A stretch of DNA of 21,326 nucleotides from DASXIW01 sp036497785 (GTDB lineage Bacteria; Pseudomonadota; Alphaproteobacteria; Acetobacterales; Acetobacteraceae): assembly GCA_036497785.1 (NCBI GenBank), contig DASXIW010000200.1:1-21326 (forward strand). The letters run 5' to 3'. Under the pieces are notes generated by a model. It was given only the letters and a program-made list of their open reading frames with translations, was not told where the DNA came from and did no database searches. Of this stretch, positions 7,229 to 14,036 are shown piece after piece (the stretch's first letter is position 1; each line of letters begins with the position of its first letter). The position numbers and the translations under genes are program-made.

Positions 7229-8437
7229 ATGAATGCAAGTCGGCGCATGCTGATGGGGGGTGCGGCACTCGGTTCCGGCGGCCTGATGGGTCTATCCAGG
7301 GCCGCCTTCGCCGAGGCGCCAAGCTTCAAGCCAGGCGATGGCGGCGCCGCCTACGACGCGGTGCAGCTCGCCCCCGGCGATCTCGTCGTTCCCCACAACG
7401 CCGGCGAACTCGACGCCATGCCGGACTTCCACTTCTCGCTCGACGGCGCCAAGCCGAAGGTCGCCTCCGGCGGCTGGGCCAAGGAAGCCACGGTCGAGAA
7501 ATTCAAGATCAGCACCGGCATCGCCGGCGTCCACATGTTCCTCGATCCCGGTGCCGCCCGAGAACTGCACTGGCACGCCATCGCCGCCGAATGGGCCTTC
7601 GTGCTGGAAGGCCAGTGCCAGACAATGGTCATCGACCCAGCCGGCGAGCGGGAGGTAAATAATTTCGGCCCCGGCGACCTGTGGTATTTCCCCAAGGGCC
7701 ACGGCCACTCCATCCAGACCATCGGCAACAAGCCCTGCCACTTCATCCTGTCCTTCGACAACGGCGCCTTCTCCGAACACGGCACCTTCTCCATCACGGA
7801 CTGGGTCACCCTCACCCCGCCGGAGATGCTTGCCGCCAATTTCGGCGTGCCGAAGGACGTCTTCGCTGCCTTCCCCAAAGGCGAGACCTACATCATGGCC
7901 GGCGAAATCCTGCTGCCGCAAAAAGCCAGGGATTTCCCATGGCCTGCCGCGCAAACGCATAAATACAGCCTGATGACCGAAAAGGCCGCCTTGCGCGAAT
8001 ACGAGGGCGGCACGCTCCGCCTCGCCACTGTCAATGAATTCCCCATCTCCACGGGCATGGCCGGCGGCCTCATGACACTGAAGCCCGGCGCCATCCGAGA
8101 GCTGCATTGGCACCCCAACGCCAATGAATGGCATTATTACGTGAAGGGCACTGCCCAGGTCGGCCTGTTCGGCTCCGGTGGTCGCGGCAAGGTCGCCGAA
8201 TTCAAACCCGGAGACGTCGCCTACATCCCCGCCGGCTACGGCCACGTCATCAAGAACGTCGGCAAGGACGATCTCGAATTCGTCCTCACCTTCGATAACG
8301 GCCATTTCCAGGAAATCTCCCTGTCGGATTGGATGGCCGCCAGCCCCGGCTACCTGCTCGCCAATAATTTCGGCGTGCCGGAATCGACCTTCGACAAATT
8401 TCCCCGCAAATCCGCCACCATCCGCGCAGCCGTCTGA
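7229..8437 (+). CDS. oxdC: Bicupin oxalate decarboxylase, Tat-exported
   Basis: This family converts oxalate to formate and CO2 using Mn in each cupin. The 402-residue product begins with a twin-arginine signal (SRRMLMGG, hydrophobic AALGSGGLMGLSRAAFA), so it should fold before export to the periplasm. Cupin 1 has H114-W-H116, E121 and H160 as metal ligands (RELHWHAIAAEW, PKGHGH). Cupin 2 has H293-W-H295, E300 and H339 (RELHWHPNANEW, PAGYGH). The lid after cupin 1 reads FSEHGTF, keeping the catalytic Glu (E183) that corresponds to Glu162 of the Bacillus enzyme, whose lid is SENST. The His-Gly change may alter the balance of decarboxylation and oxidation. I chose the ATG at 7229 for its GGGAGAAAG site and the Tat motif directly after it. 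It stands alone and diverges from an HTH-cupin regulator, with strong hairpins downstream. Confidence 0.92.
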   Translation: MNASRRMLMGGAALGSGGLMGLSRAAFAEAPSFKPGDGGAAYDAVQLAPGDLVVPHNAGELDAMPDFHFSLDGAKPKVASGGWAKEATVEKFKISTGIAGVHMFLDPGAARELHWHAIAAEWAFVLEGQCQTMVIDPAGEREVNNFGPGDLWYFPKGHGHSIQTIGNKPCHFILSFDNGAFSEHGTFSITDWVTLTPPEMLAANFGVPKDVFAAFPKGETYIMAGEILLPQKARDFPWPAAQTHKYSLMTEKAALREYEGGTLRLATVNEFPISTGMAGGLMTLKPGAIRELHWHPNANEWHYYVKGTAQVGLFGSGGRGKVAEFKPGDVAYIPAGYGHVIKNVGKDDLEFVLTFDNGHFQEISLSDWMAASPGYLLANNFGVPESTFDKFPRKSATIRAAV

Positions 8438-8445
8438 AGCAACCG

Positions 8446-8473
8446 ATCCGGGGCGGCCCCAACTGCCCCGGAT
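8446..8473. terminator. GC-rich hairpin, possible terminator
   Basis: ATCCGGGGC at 8446-8454 pairs perfectly with GCCCCGGAT at 8465-8473 around a 10-nt loop, starting nine bases after the oxalate decarboxylase stop. There is no T-run, so it may act with a downstream factor or stabilise the transcript end. Confidence 0.45.
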
Positions 8474-8519
8474 GCCTCAGATGGGGTGGACGGCCCCCGA
8501 CGGCAAAATGCGCCACTCC

Positions 8520-8559
8520 GGCCGGGACGCTGCGCTCCGCATGGCTCCGCGCCCCGGCC
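8520..8559. terminator. Second GC-rich hairpin between convergent genes
   Basis: GGCCGGGACGC at 8520-8530 pairs with GCGCCCCGGCC at 8549-8559 with a single mismatch around an 18-nt loop. It could serve as a bidirectional end point for the convergent decarboxylase and kinase operons, but it lacks a T-run on either side. Confidence 0.35.
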
Positions 8560-8760
8560 TCCTGTCCCACCGATACAAGCCGCCCGTCAGATCATGTCAA
8601 GACTTCTACACGTAAGCGCACACCCATGATGGCCAGCGGCAAGCGCCGCGCTACAGGCCGGACATAAGGGCGCAGTTGATCGGACCTTTCGCAATGTTGG
8701 TCGGCAATTAATCGAGAAGACAGGAGAATTTTCAAGACCCGTAGATGCAACTTGCTCCCC

Positions 8761-10104
8761 TTACGGCCGTCCACATAAGCCTCGCTTGCCCAGAAACGCC
8801 CGCCGCTCATCCTCCCGCTCGATCCTGCGGGCCAGCCTGTCCCAAAGATCGGCCACAGATTCTGCCTTCGCCATCTCCCGCTGCACCAGCACATTCGCCA
8901 CCGGCCCGATATACCGCGTCAGCTCGGTCTGCACCCGCGCCCGTTCGGCGGCTGAAATCTCCAATTGCCGCACCGCCGCCACGGCCGGCCGCTGTTGCGT
9001 CACGCCGCCGCCAAACTGCCGGTTGACCTCGGCGATGAACAGCTCGCGCTCGCCCGCCCGCGTGATGCTCCCGGCCAAGGAGGCAGACAGCGCCTCGATG
9101 CTGTCGACCCGGCGAATGGCGCTCTGCACCAGCACATGCGCGATCGGCCCGACATATTGCGTCAGCGTCCGCTCGATCGTGCTCACCACCGCCGCGTCGA
9201 AGGCCGAGCCGCTCACCGGTGCCGGCATGGGCCGTATCACCGTCGCCTCATCCACCACCCCCTCGCCTGCCGCCGCCGTCAGCGCCGCCGCCATTTCCGC
9301 CGCGCTGGCAAACCGGGCATCGGCCGTCTTGGCCAGCGCCCGTCCCACCACCCGCTTCAGCGCCGCGCTCACACCGGCATTCAGCGTGGTGATATCGGCC
9401 GGCGCCTCGTGCATCAGCCGGTGCCACACCTCCTCGAACGAGCGCCCCGGAAACGGCCTCTGCCCCGCCAGCATTTCGTAAAACACCACCCCGGCCGAAA
9501 ACAGGTCGCTGCGCCCGTCCACAACCTCGCCGCGGCACTGCTCCGGCGACATATAGCTCGGCGTGCCGATCAGCGCGCCCGCCTGCGTCAACCCCGCGCC
9601 GCCCACCCGCGATATGCCAAAATCCGTCACCTTCACGAAATTGCCGCTCGCCAGCAGGATATTCGCGGGCTTGATGTCGCGATGCACCACCCCCGTCGCA
9701 TGCGCCGCCCCCAGCGCGCCAAGGATTTGCTGCATCAGGGCGATCGCGTCGGTTACCGTGAAATTCGTGCCCCGCTCATAGGCCTGGCCCAGGCTGATGC
9801 CGTCCACGAACTCCATCGCCAGGAACGGATTGCCCCCATGCATCGCGAAATCATACACGGCGACGATGTTGGGATGGCTGCACCGCCCAGCCGCCTGCGC
9901 CTCCCGCCGGAACCGCTCCAGATACTCGGCCCGCTCCTTCCCATCCAGCAGATCGGCGCGGATCAGCTTGATCGCCACCCTCCGGTCGATCTCCGGATCA
10001 TGCGCGCGATAGATCACCCCCATCGCGCCCCGCCCGAGAACGCCCTCGATCCTGTAGCGCCCGATGCTCTCCGGGCTGCCGCTCAACGCGACCGCGCCTG
10101 ACAA
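8761..10104 (-). CDS. Serine/threonine protein kinase with duplicated C-terminal module
   Basis: The 447-residue protein has a complete Hanks-type kinase domain at about 16-275: glycine loop LGRGAMG, the ATP-binding Lys in VAIK (K46), catalytic HRDIKPANIL (H141-D143), DFG at 161-163, and activation segment GTPSYMSPEQ at 180-189. It should phosphorylate Ser/Thr on partner proteins. No membrane helix is seen, so it is cytosolic. The C-terminal third holds two similar ~50-residue modules (about 305-358 and 387-438) with cores YVGPIAHVLVQ and YIGPVANVLVQ, each followed by a similar helical stretch; from memory such modules recur in proteobacterial signalling proteins. The start is TTG at 10104, since no ATG precedes the glycine loop and an in-frame stop lies close upstream. 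It lies four bases after the sensor gene, implying translational coupling within a three-gene operon. Confidence 0.93.
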   Translation of the reverse strand: MSGAVALSGSPESIGRYRIEGVLGRGAMGVIYRAHDPEIDRRVAIKLIRADLLDGKERAEYLERFRREAQAAGRCSHPNIVAVYDFAMHGGNPFLAMEFVDGISLGQAYERGTNFTVTDAIALMQQILGALGAAHATGVVHRDIKPANILLASGNFVKVTDFGISRVGGAGLTQAGALIGTPSYMSPEQCRGEVVDGRSDLFSAGVVFYEMLAGQRPFPGRSFEEVWHRLMHEAPADITTLNAGVSAALKRVVGRALAKTADARFASAAEMAAALTAAAGEGVVDEATVIRPMPAPVSGSAFDAAVVSTIERTLTQYVGPIAHVLVQSAIRRVDSIEALSASLAGSITRAGERELFIAEVNRQFGGGVTQQRPAVAAVRQLEISAAERARVQTELTRYIGPVANVLVQREMAKAESVADLWDRLARRIEREDERRAFLGKRGLCGRP

Positions 10105-10108
10105 CCGG

Positions 10109-10978
10109 TCATTCGTTGATCATCGCCATGGCATTGGCCAGGCTTCGCCGCATCCGATTGAACGATGCGGCGAGCGAGGCGATCTCGTCCTTTCCGCGCA
10201 CCGTGTATTCCGGCGCCTCCATATTGCCCATGCTCACCTCATTGGCGCTGGCCGCGATCCCACGCACCGGCCGGATGATCATGAAATGCAGCAGGACGTT
10301 CAGCAGCAGGATCACCACCAGCAACACGACAACAATCCCGATCATGACGGTCACGAAAGTGTTGTGCGCACGATCCAGCGCCACGCGCATCGGCACGGAC
10401 ACGATCTGCGCCCCGACGATCTCGCCAAGATTCCACCCGAAACCGTTATTCGGCCCATACAGATCCACCATCCCCGCCGGCGCCGCGGCCGGCGTTGAAT
10501 GGCATTGCAGACAATCCTTCGCCACCGCGATCGGCCGCGACAGCGACAGCAACGGTCCGGTCGGCGTGTCGCGCTGCGTGACCAACTCCGTCCGCGACGG
10601 ATCGCGCCGGAACGCATTGATGATGTCGGCCTGCCAATCCACCGGCCGGTCCGCCGGGTTGGTCGGGTTCAACGCCAGCTGGTCGAAGCTGTAATCCGGA
10701 AACTGCTTCTGCACCGTGCGAAAATTGGTCTTCGCCGCCCAGAATGGAATCGACTGCGGCAGAAACCCCCGGTGCAGATCCGGCCCCAGCAGCGGCGCGA
10801 TCTCATGGTCGGTGTATTCGCTGATCGCCCCGGCCTCACCCACCATCAATCCGGCCTGCTCCAGCACCTCCCGCCGCGCATTATCCTGCACCAGCCGATA
10901 GGACAGCGTCCCGGCAAGGCCGACGCCGACGATGAAGGCAATCGCCATCACCAGGTTGAACTTGGTCTTGAGGTTCAT
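10109..10978 (-). CDS. Membrane sensor: DUF3365 (Tll0287-like) heme-c-motif domain plus HAMP
   Basis: The 289-residue protein has an N-terminal membrane helix (about 7-30), an extracytoplasmic domain (about 31-205), a second very hydrophobic helix (about 207-233) and a HAMP linker (about 235-285, with IRPVRGIAASANEVSMGN and GKDEIASLAASFNRM), then stops. The outer domain matches the DUF3365/Tll0287-like type and carries CLQCH at 156-160, a c-type heme attachment motif, so redox or gas sensing is a reasonable inference. There is no histidine kinase or cyclase output domain. The signal may pass to the Ser/Thr kinase encoded four bases downstream. The ATG at 10978 has a GAGGG site. It lies 45 bp after the caspase-like gene, as the middle gene of the operon. 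Confidence 0.9.
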   Translation of the reverse strand: MNLKTKFNLVMAIAFIVGVGLAGTLSYRLVQDNARREVLEQAGLMVGEAGAISEYTDHEIAPLLGPDLHRGFLPQSIPFWAAKTNFRTVQKQFPDYSFDQLALNPTNPADRPVDWQADIINAFRRDPSRTELVTQRDTPTGPLLSLSRPIAVAKDCLQCHSTPAAAPAGMVDLYGPNNGFGWNLGEIVGAQIVSVPMRVALDRAHNTFVTVMIGIVVVLLVVILLLNVLLHFMIIRPVRGIAASANEVSMGNMEAPEYTVRGKDEIASLAASFNRMRRSLANAMAMINE

Positions 10979-11023
10979 GCGTAAGCCCTCTTCCGCCCGT
11001 CGGGCACGTTGATGCGCGTGTCG

Positions 11024-12076
11024 CTACTGGCCGGCAGAAAGCAAACGCGTCACCTGCGCCGGCGTCAGCGTGCCGGTCATTTCCGCGCCGAGTTCGTGCT
11101 GGTATCGCCGTATCGCCGCCCGCTCCTCGGGCCCCTCGATACCATCGATCCGGCCGTCGTAATATCCCAGCCGCTGCAGGGCAATCTGCACCCGGCGCTG
11201 CTGCGTCGCCGGGTCGATGACCACCGGCGCCGGCGGTGCGGCAGGCACCGCCACGGCGGCCGGCGCCGCATCAGGCGGCGGCGCAACGGGGGCTGACGGC
11301 GGCGCAGGCGCCGGCCCGCCCACCAGCCACGCCGCCGCCAGCGGCTTGCCCATCGCCACCGTCACACCACCCAGCCCGGCCACGTCGTGCCCAACCGTCG
11401 CCATCAACGCCCCCGCCTCGACCGCCGGCTGCGCCAACGCCGCGGCCACACCGGCCGCCAGCGGCGTCGAACCATCCGGCTGAATGCCCGTCGCCCGCGC
11501 ACTCATCGCCCCCAGCCCAGCCAGCTTCATGCCGCCAATGACAGGGTCCAGCCCCACGGAAGCCGGGCTGCCCGGCCTCGTGATCTCGTCCAGCAGCAGC
11601 AGGCCGGCATGGGGGTTGATCCGCGCAATCCCGGCAACGACCGGCTTGCCCGCCAGACCTTCGGCCAGAACATCGGAATCGCGCGCCAGCGTGACCGAGG
11701 CCGGCAACAAAAACGCCCGCCCATCGAAATCCACCGCGTAGCCGCACAGGTAAACCACGATATCGGCCCCCGACGCCTGCGCCGCCGCATCCACGAACGC
11801 CCCCAGCGCTGCGCCCATCTCCCCGTTTGTGACATTGGCCTTCGCGGTCACGCTGAACCCTGCTCGCCCCAGCGCGGCGGCCATCACCTTGGCTGAGGCA
11901 TCGCAGCGCGGAACAGGCGGCAGATTGGCGTACTGGCTATTGCCGATCACCAGCGCCAGCTTCTGCCCGGCCGGGGCGGCCCCAGGCTGAGATGGCTGCA
12001 CCGGCTGCGCCATGCCCTGCGCCGCGACGAACAACAAGCCCGCAACAATACCCGCAACGCCCAGCCACTTCCTCAC
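11024..12076 (-). CDS. Exported caspase-fold (peptidase C14-like) protein lacking catalytic dyad, with peptidoglycan-binding domain
   Basis: I chose GTG at 12076, nine bases after an AGAGG site; a TTG at 12085 would sit directly on it. The 350-residue product has a signal peptide (RKWLGVAGIVAGLLFVAAQGMA), a caspase-like domain at about 37-175, an Ala/Pro-rich linker (about 252-290) and a C-terminal peptidoglycan-binding domain (about 293-347: VQIALQRLGYYDGRIDGIEG). The caspase fold starts with LALVIGNSQYANLPPVPRCDA. Where active family members have the His of GHG, this reads YLCGYAVDFDGRAFLLP, and where they have the Cys of DAC, it reads LLLLDEITRPG. Proteolysis is therefore unlikely; a periplasmic binding or scaffold role at the cell wall is more plausible. 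It is the first gene of the operon with the heme sensor and kinase. The Pro/Ala linker is low-complexity and should not be over-read. Confidence 0.82.
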   Translation of the reverse strand: MRKWLGVAGIVAGLLFVAAQGMAQPVQPSQPGAAPAGQKLALVIGNSQYANLPPVPRCDASAKVMAAALGRAGFSVTAKANVTNGEMGAALGAFVDAAAQASGADIVVYLCGYAVDFDGRAFLLPASVTLARDSDVLAEGLAGKPVVAGIARINPHAGLLLLDEITRPGSPASVGLDPVIGGMKLAGLGAMSARATGIQPDGSTPLAAGVAAALAQPAVEAGALMATVGHDVAGLGGVTVAMGKPLAAAWLVGGPAPAPPSAPVAPPPDAAPAAVAVPAAPPAPVVIDPATQQRRVQIALQRLGYYDGRIDGIEGPEERAAIRRYQHELGAEMTGTLTPAQVTRLLSAGQ

Positions 12077-12284
12077 AATCTGCAACCTCTTCCGAACCAG
12101 TGCCAGGAACGTGCGGCGCGACTATAGGCCGGGACCAGCGATTTTTGAAAGGTCGGACGCCCACCGCAACAAACATGTGTCATCGCGCCACCACGGAATT
12201 TCTCCGCCGCATCGTTGCCGTTCCGCGCCCCAGGTATAAAACGGCGGCCGACACAACGCCGCCCGCCATCCGGAGTCGCTGCCC
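12077..12284. promoter_or_regulatory. Divergent promoter region between pseudocaspase operon and cutC
   Basis: These 208 bp separate two divergent genes and must contain promoters in both directions. For cutC, TATAAA at 12235-12240 is a possible -10 box with only a weak -35 candidate (TCGTTG, 12212-12217, 17-base spacing). A GGAAGAGG site (12093-12086) serves the minus-strand GTG start. Confidence 0.35.
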
Positions 12285-13067
12285 ATGCCCAACGATGCCG
12301 CACACCCCCGCCCCGTGGTCGAAATCTGCGTCGAGGGCCTCGACGGCCTCCTCGCCGCCCAGCAAGGCGGCGCCGACCGCGCCGAGCTCTGCGCCAGCCT
12401 GATCGAAGGCGGAATCACCCCCAGCATCGGCACGGTGAAAGAAGCCCTGCGCCGCGCCGCCATCCCCTTCTTCGTCATCGTCCGCCCGCGCGGCGGCGAC
12501 TTCCTCTATTCGGACACCGAATTCGCCATCATGCTGGCCGACATCGACGCACTGCGCGACATCGGCGTGGCCGGCGTGGTGGTGGGCTGCCTGACACCCG
12601 AGGGCGATATCGACGAACCCCGCATGACGGCCCTCATCCAACGCGCCGGCCCCATGCGCGTCACCTGCCACCGCGCCTTCGACATGACGCGCGATCCCCA
12701 TGCCGCGCTGGAAGCCCTCATCCGTTGCGGCACGGACCGCGTGCTCACCAGCGGTCAGCGCAACACCGCCGGGGAAGGTGCCACACTCCTGCGCGACCTC
12801 GTGGCCCGCGCCGGCGACCGCATCGTCGTCATGGGCTGCGGCAAGCTCAACCCCGCGACCATCGCCGGCATCGCCCGCCACACCGGCGTGAAGGAAATGC
12901 ATTTCTCCGCCGGCGCGCAACGGCCGAGCGGCATGGTCTATCGCAACCCCGAAATCGGCATGGGCGGCACCACGCTCGACCGCGAATACCTCACCACCAC
13001 CACCGACCCCGACCTCGTCCGCGTCACCATCGCCGCCGCCCGCATAGGCACCCCCGCCCTGGATTAA
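12285..13067 (+). CDS. cutC: Copper homeostasis protein CutC
   Basis: The 260-residue product matches the CutC family throughout. Typical segments are VVEICVEGLDGLLAAQQGGA, DRAELCASLIEGGITPSIGT, FVIVRPRGGDFLYSD, GVVVGCLTPEGDID, VTCHRAFDM, DRVLTSGQ and MHFSAGAQRPSGM. CutC is a cytosolic TIM-barrel protein linked to copper tolerance in older literature; its biochemical activity is not settled. The ATG at 12285 has a CGGAG site about ten bases upstream. It diverges from the pseudocaspase operon and is followed directly by a large AT-rich imperfect palindrome that could end its transcript. It has no sequence link to its neighbours. Confidence 0.95.
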   Translation: MPNDAAHPRPVVEICVEGLDGLLAAQQGGADRAELCASLIEGGITPSIGTVKEALRRAAIPFFVIVRPRGGDFLYSDTEFAIMLADIDALRDIGVAGVVVGCLTPEGDIDEPRMTALIQRAGPMRVTCHRAFDMTRDPHAALEALIRCGTDRVLTSGQRNTAGEGATLLRDLVARAGDRIVVMGCGKLNPATIAGIARHTGVKEMHFSAGAQRPSGMVYRNPEIGMGGTTLDREYLTTTTDPDLVRVTIAAARIGTPALD

Positions 13068-13068
13068 T

Positions 13069-13159
13069 CGGATAAGAGTTTTTTGCTTCTTTCTTGCAAA
13101 AAAGAAGGCCTTCGAAAGCCTGTTCTTTCTTAAAAAATGAACCAAAAAACCTTTATCCG
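13069..13159. repeat. 91-bp AT-rich imperfect palindrome downstream of cutC
   Basis: The arms begin and end with CGGATAA and TTATCCG and pair, with interruptions, through T-rich (GTTTTTTG) and A-rich (CAAAAAAC) tracts to a central TTCGAA at 13111-13116 inside GGCC-TTCGAA-AGCC. Two bases after the cutC stop, the RNA would form a very long hairpin with U-tracts, suitable for termination in both directions. It is strikingly AT-rich for this window and resembles intergenic repeats I recall from acetic acid bacteria. Confidence 0.65.
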
Positions 13160-13207
13160 TTTGGCAATGATCGGCAACCAGCCTCAGTGCCGGGGCGTTA
13201 CCCGGTC

Positions 13208-14029
13208 GTGGCAGCCAAAACACCCTCCAGAACATCCCGCATCGTCGAGGCAAAACCACCGCGCCCTCGCACGCCCAAGGCGCCCCCCAATGCCCCCCGG
13301 GCCACGGCCGAAGACCAGCTCGCCAGATACCGCGACAAGCGCGACTTCTCCCAAACCACCGAACCAGCCGGCCGCTACCACGTCCCGCCCGCGAAACAGC
13401 TACGCTTCGTCATCCAGAAGCACGACGCCACCCGCCTGCATTACGATCTCCGCCTGGAACTGGACGGCACCTTCAAATCCTGGGCCGTCACCCGCGGCCC
13501 GTCTCTGGACCCCGCCGACAAGCGCCTCGCCGTCGAGGTCGAAGACCACCCCCTCGATTACGGTGACTTCGAGGGCACCATCCCCGAAGACCAATATGGC
13601 GGCGGCACAGTCCAGCTTTGGGATCGTGGCACATGGACTCCCGAAGGCAATGGCAACGCCAGATCGGCCCTCGCCGCCGGCGACCTGAAATTCACCCTGC
13701 ACGGCAGGCGCCTGCACGGCAGCTGGGTCCTTGTGCGCATGAAAGGCGACCGCTTCGCCGGCAAACGCACCAACTGGCTGCTCATCAAACACCACGACGA
13801 AGCTGCCGGCACCGCCGCTGACACCGCCGCCCTGATGGCCGAAGACCGCTCTGTCGCCTCCGGCCGCCCAATGGCCGCCATCGCCGCCGGCACCGGCCGC
13901 GCCCCCACACCTTTCATGGTCAAAACCCGCAAACCCGTTGCCGCCAACGCCACCTGGCAGTCCGACCAAGGCTCGGCGCATGATTTGCGCGCCGCGGCCA
14001 ACACACCGGCGAAACGGCGCAAAATGTAA
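13208..14029 (+). CDS. Stand-alone LigD 3'-phosphoesterase (PE) domain protein
   Basis: The product is a DNA 3'-end-healing phosphoesterase of the LigD family, which removes 3'-phosphate and 3'-ribonucleotides during non-homologous end joining. From the GTG at 13208 it has 273 residues, and its active-site residues H72, H78, D80, R82, H114 and Y118 keep the exact spacing of H42, H48, D50, R52, H84 and Y88 of the Pseudomonas LigD PE domain (within KHDATRLHYDLRLELDG and DHPLDYGDFEGTIPEDQYGGG). The N-terminus is basic and Pro/Ala-rich; the tail after about 195 is also low-complexity and basic. A start further upstream at 13094 would translate the palindrome at 13069-13159, so I reject it. Ku and a two-domain LigD lacking PE lie 4 kb downstream, which supports a shared repair role. 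It converges on the MFS gene with a 7-bp gap. Confidence 0.88.
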   Translation: MAAKTPSRTSRIVEAKPPRPRTPKAPPNAPRATAEDQLARYRDKRDFSQTTEPAGRYHVPPAKQLRFVIQKHDATRLHYDLRLELDGTFKSWAVTRGPSLDPADKRLAVEVEDHPLDYGDFEGTIPEDQYGGGTVQLWDRGTWTPEGNGNARSALAAGDLKFTLHGRRLHGSWVLVRMKGDRFAGKRTNWLLIKHHDEAAGTAADTAALMAEDRSVASGRPMAAIAAGTGRAPTPFMVKTRKPVAANATWQSDQGSAHDLRAAANTPAKRRKM

Positions 14030-14036
14030 TACCCTG

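Larger units (their letters stand above)
8438..8760. other. 323-bp intergenic region between convergent genes
   Basis: It lies between the oxalate decarboxylase and the end of the kinase gene. Two strong hairpins fill the first part (8446-8473 and 8520-8559). From about 8570 to 8760 I see nothing supportable; a minus-strand frame through 8592-8894 overlaps the kinase gene and has no recognisable family. Confidence 0.55.

Noticed and set aside
8592..8894. Minus-strand 100-residue frame downstream of the kinase
   Set aside because: It overlaps the kinase gene in another frame and no motif or family was recognised.
13094..13207. Earlier start of the PE protein at 13094
   Set aside because: The extra residues are the translation of the AT-rich palindrome and show no conserved character.
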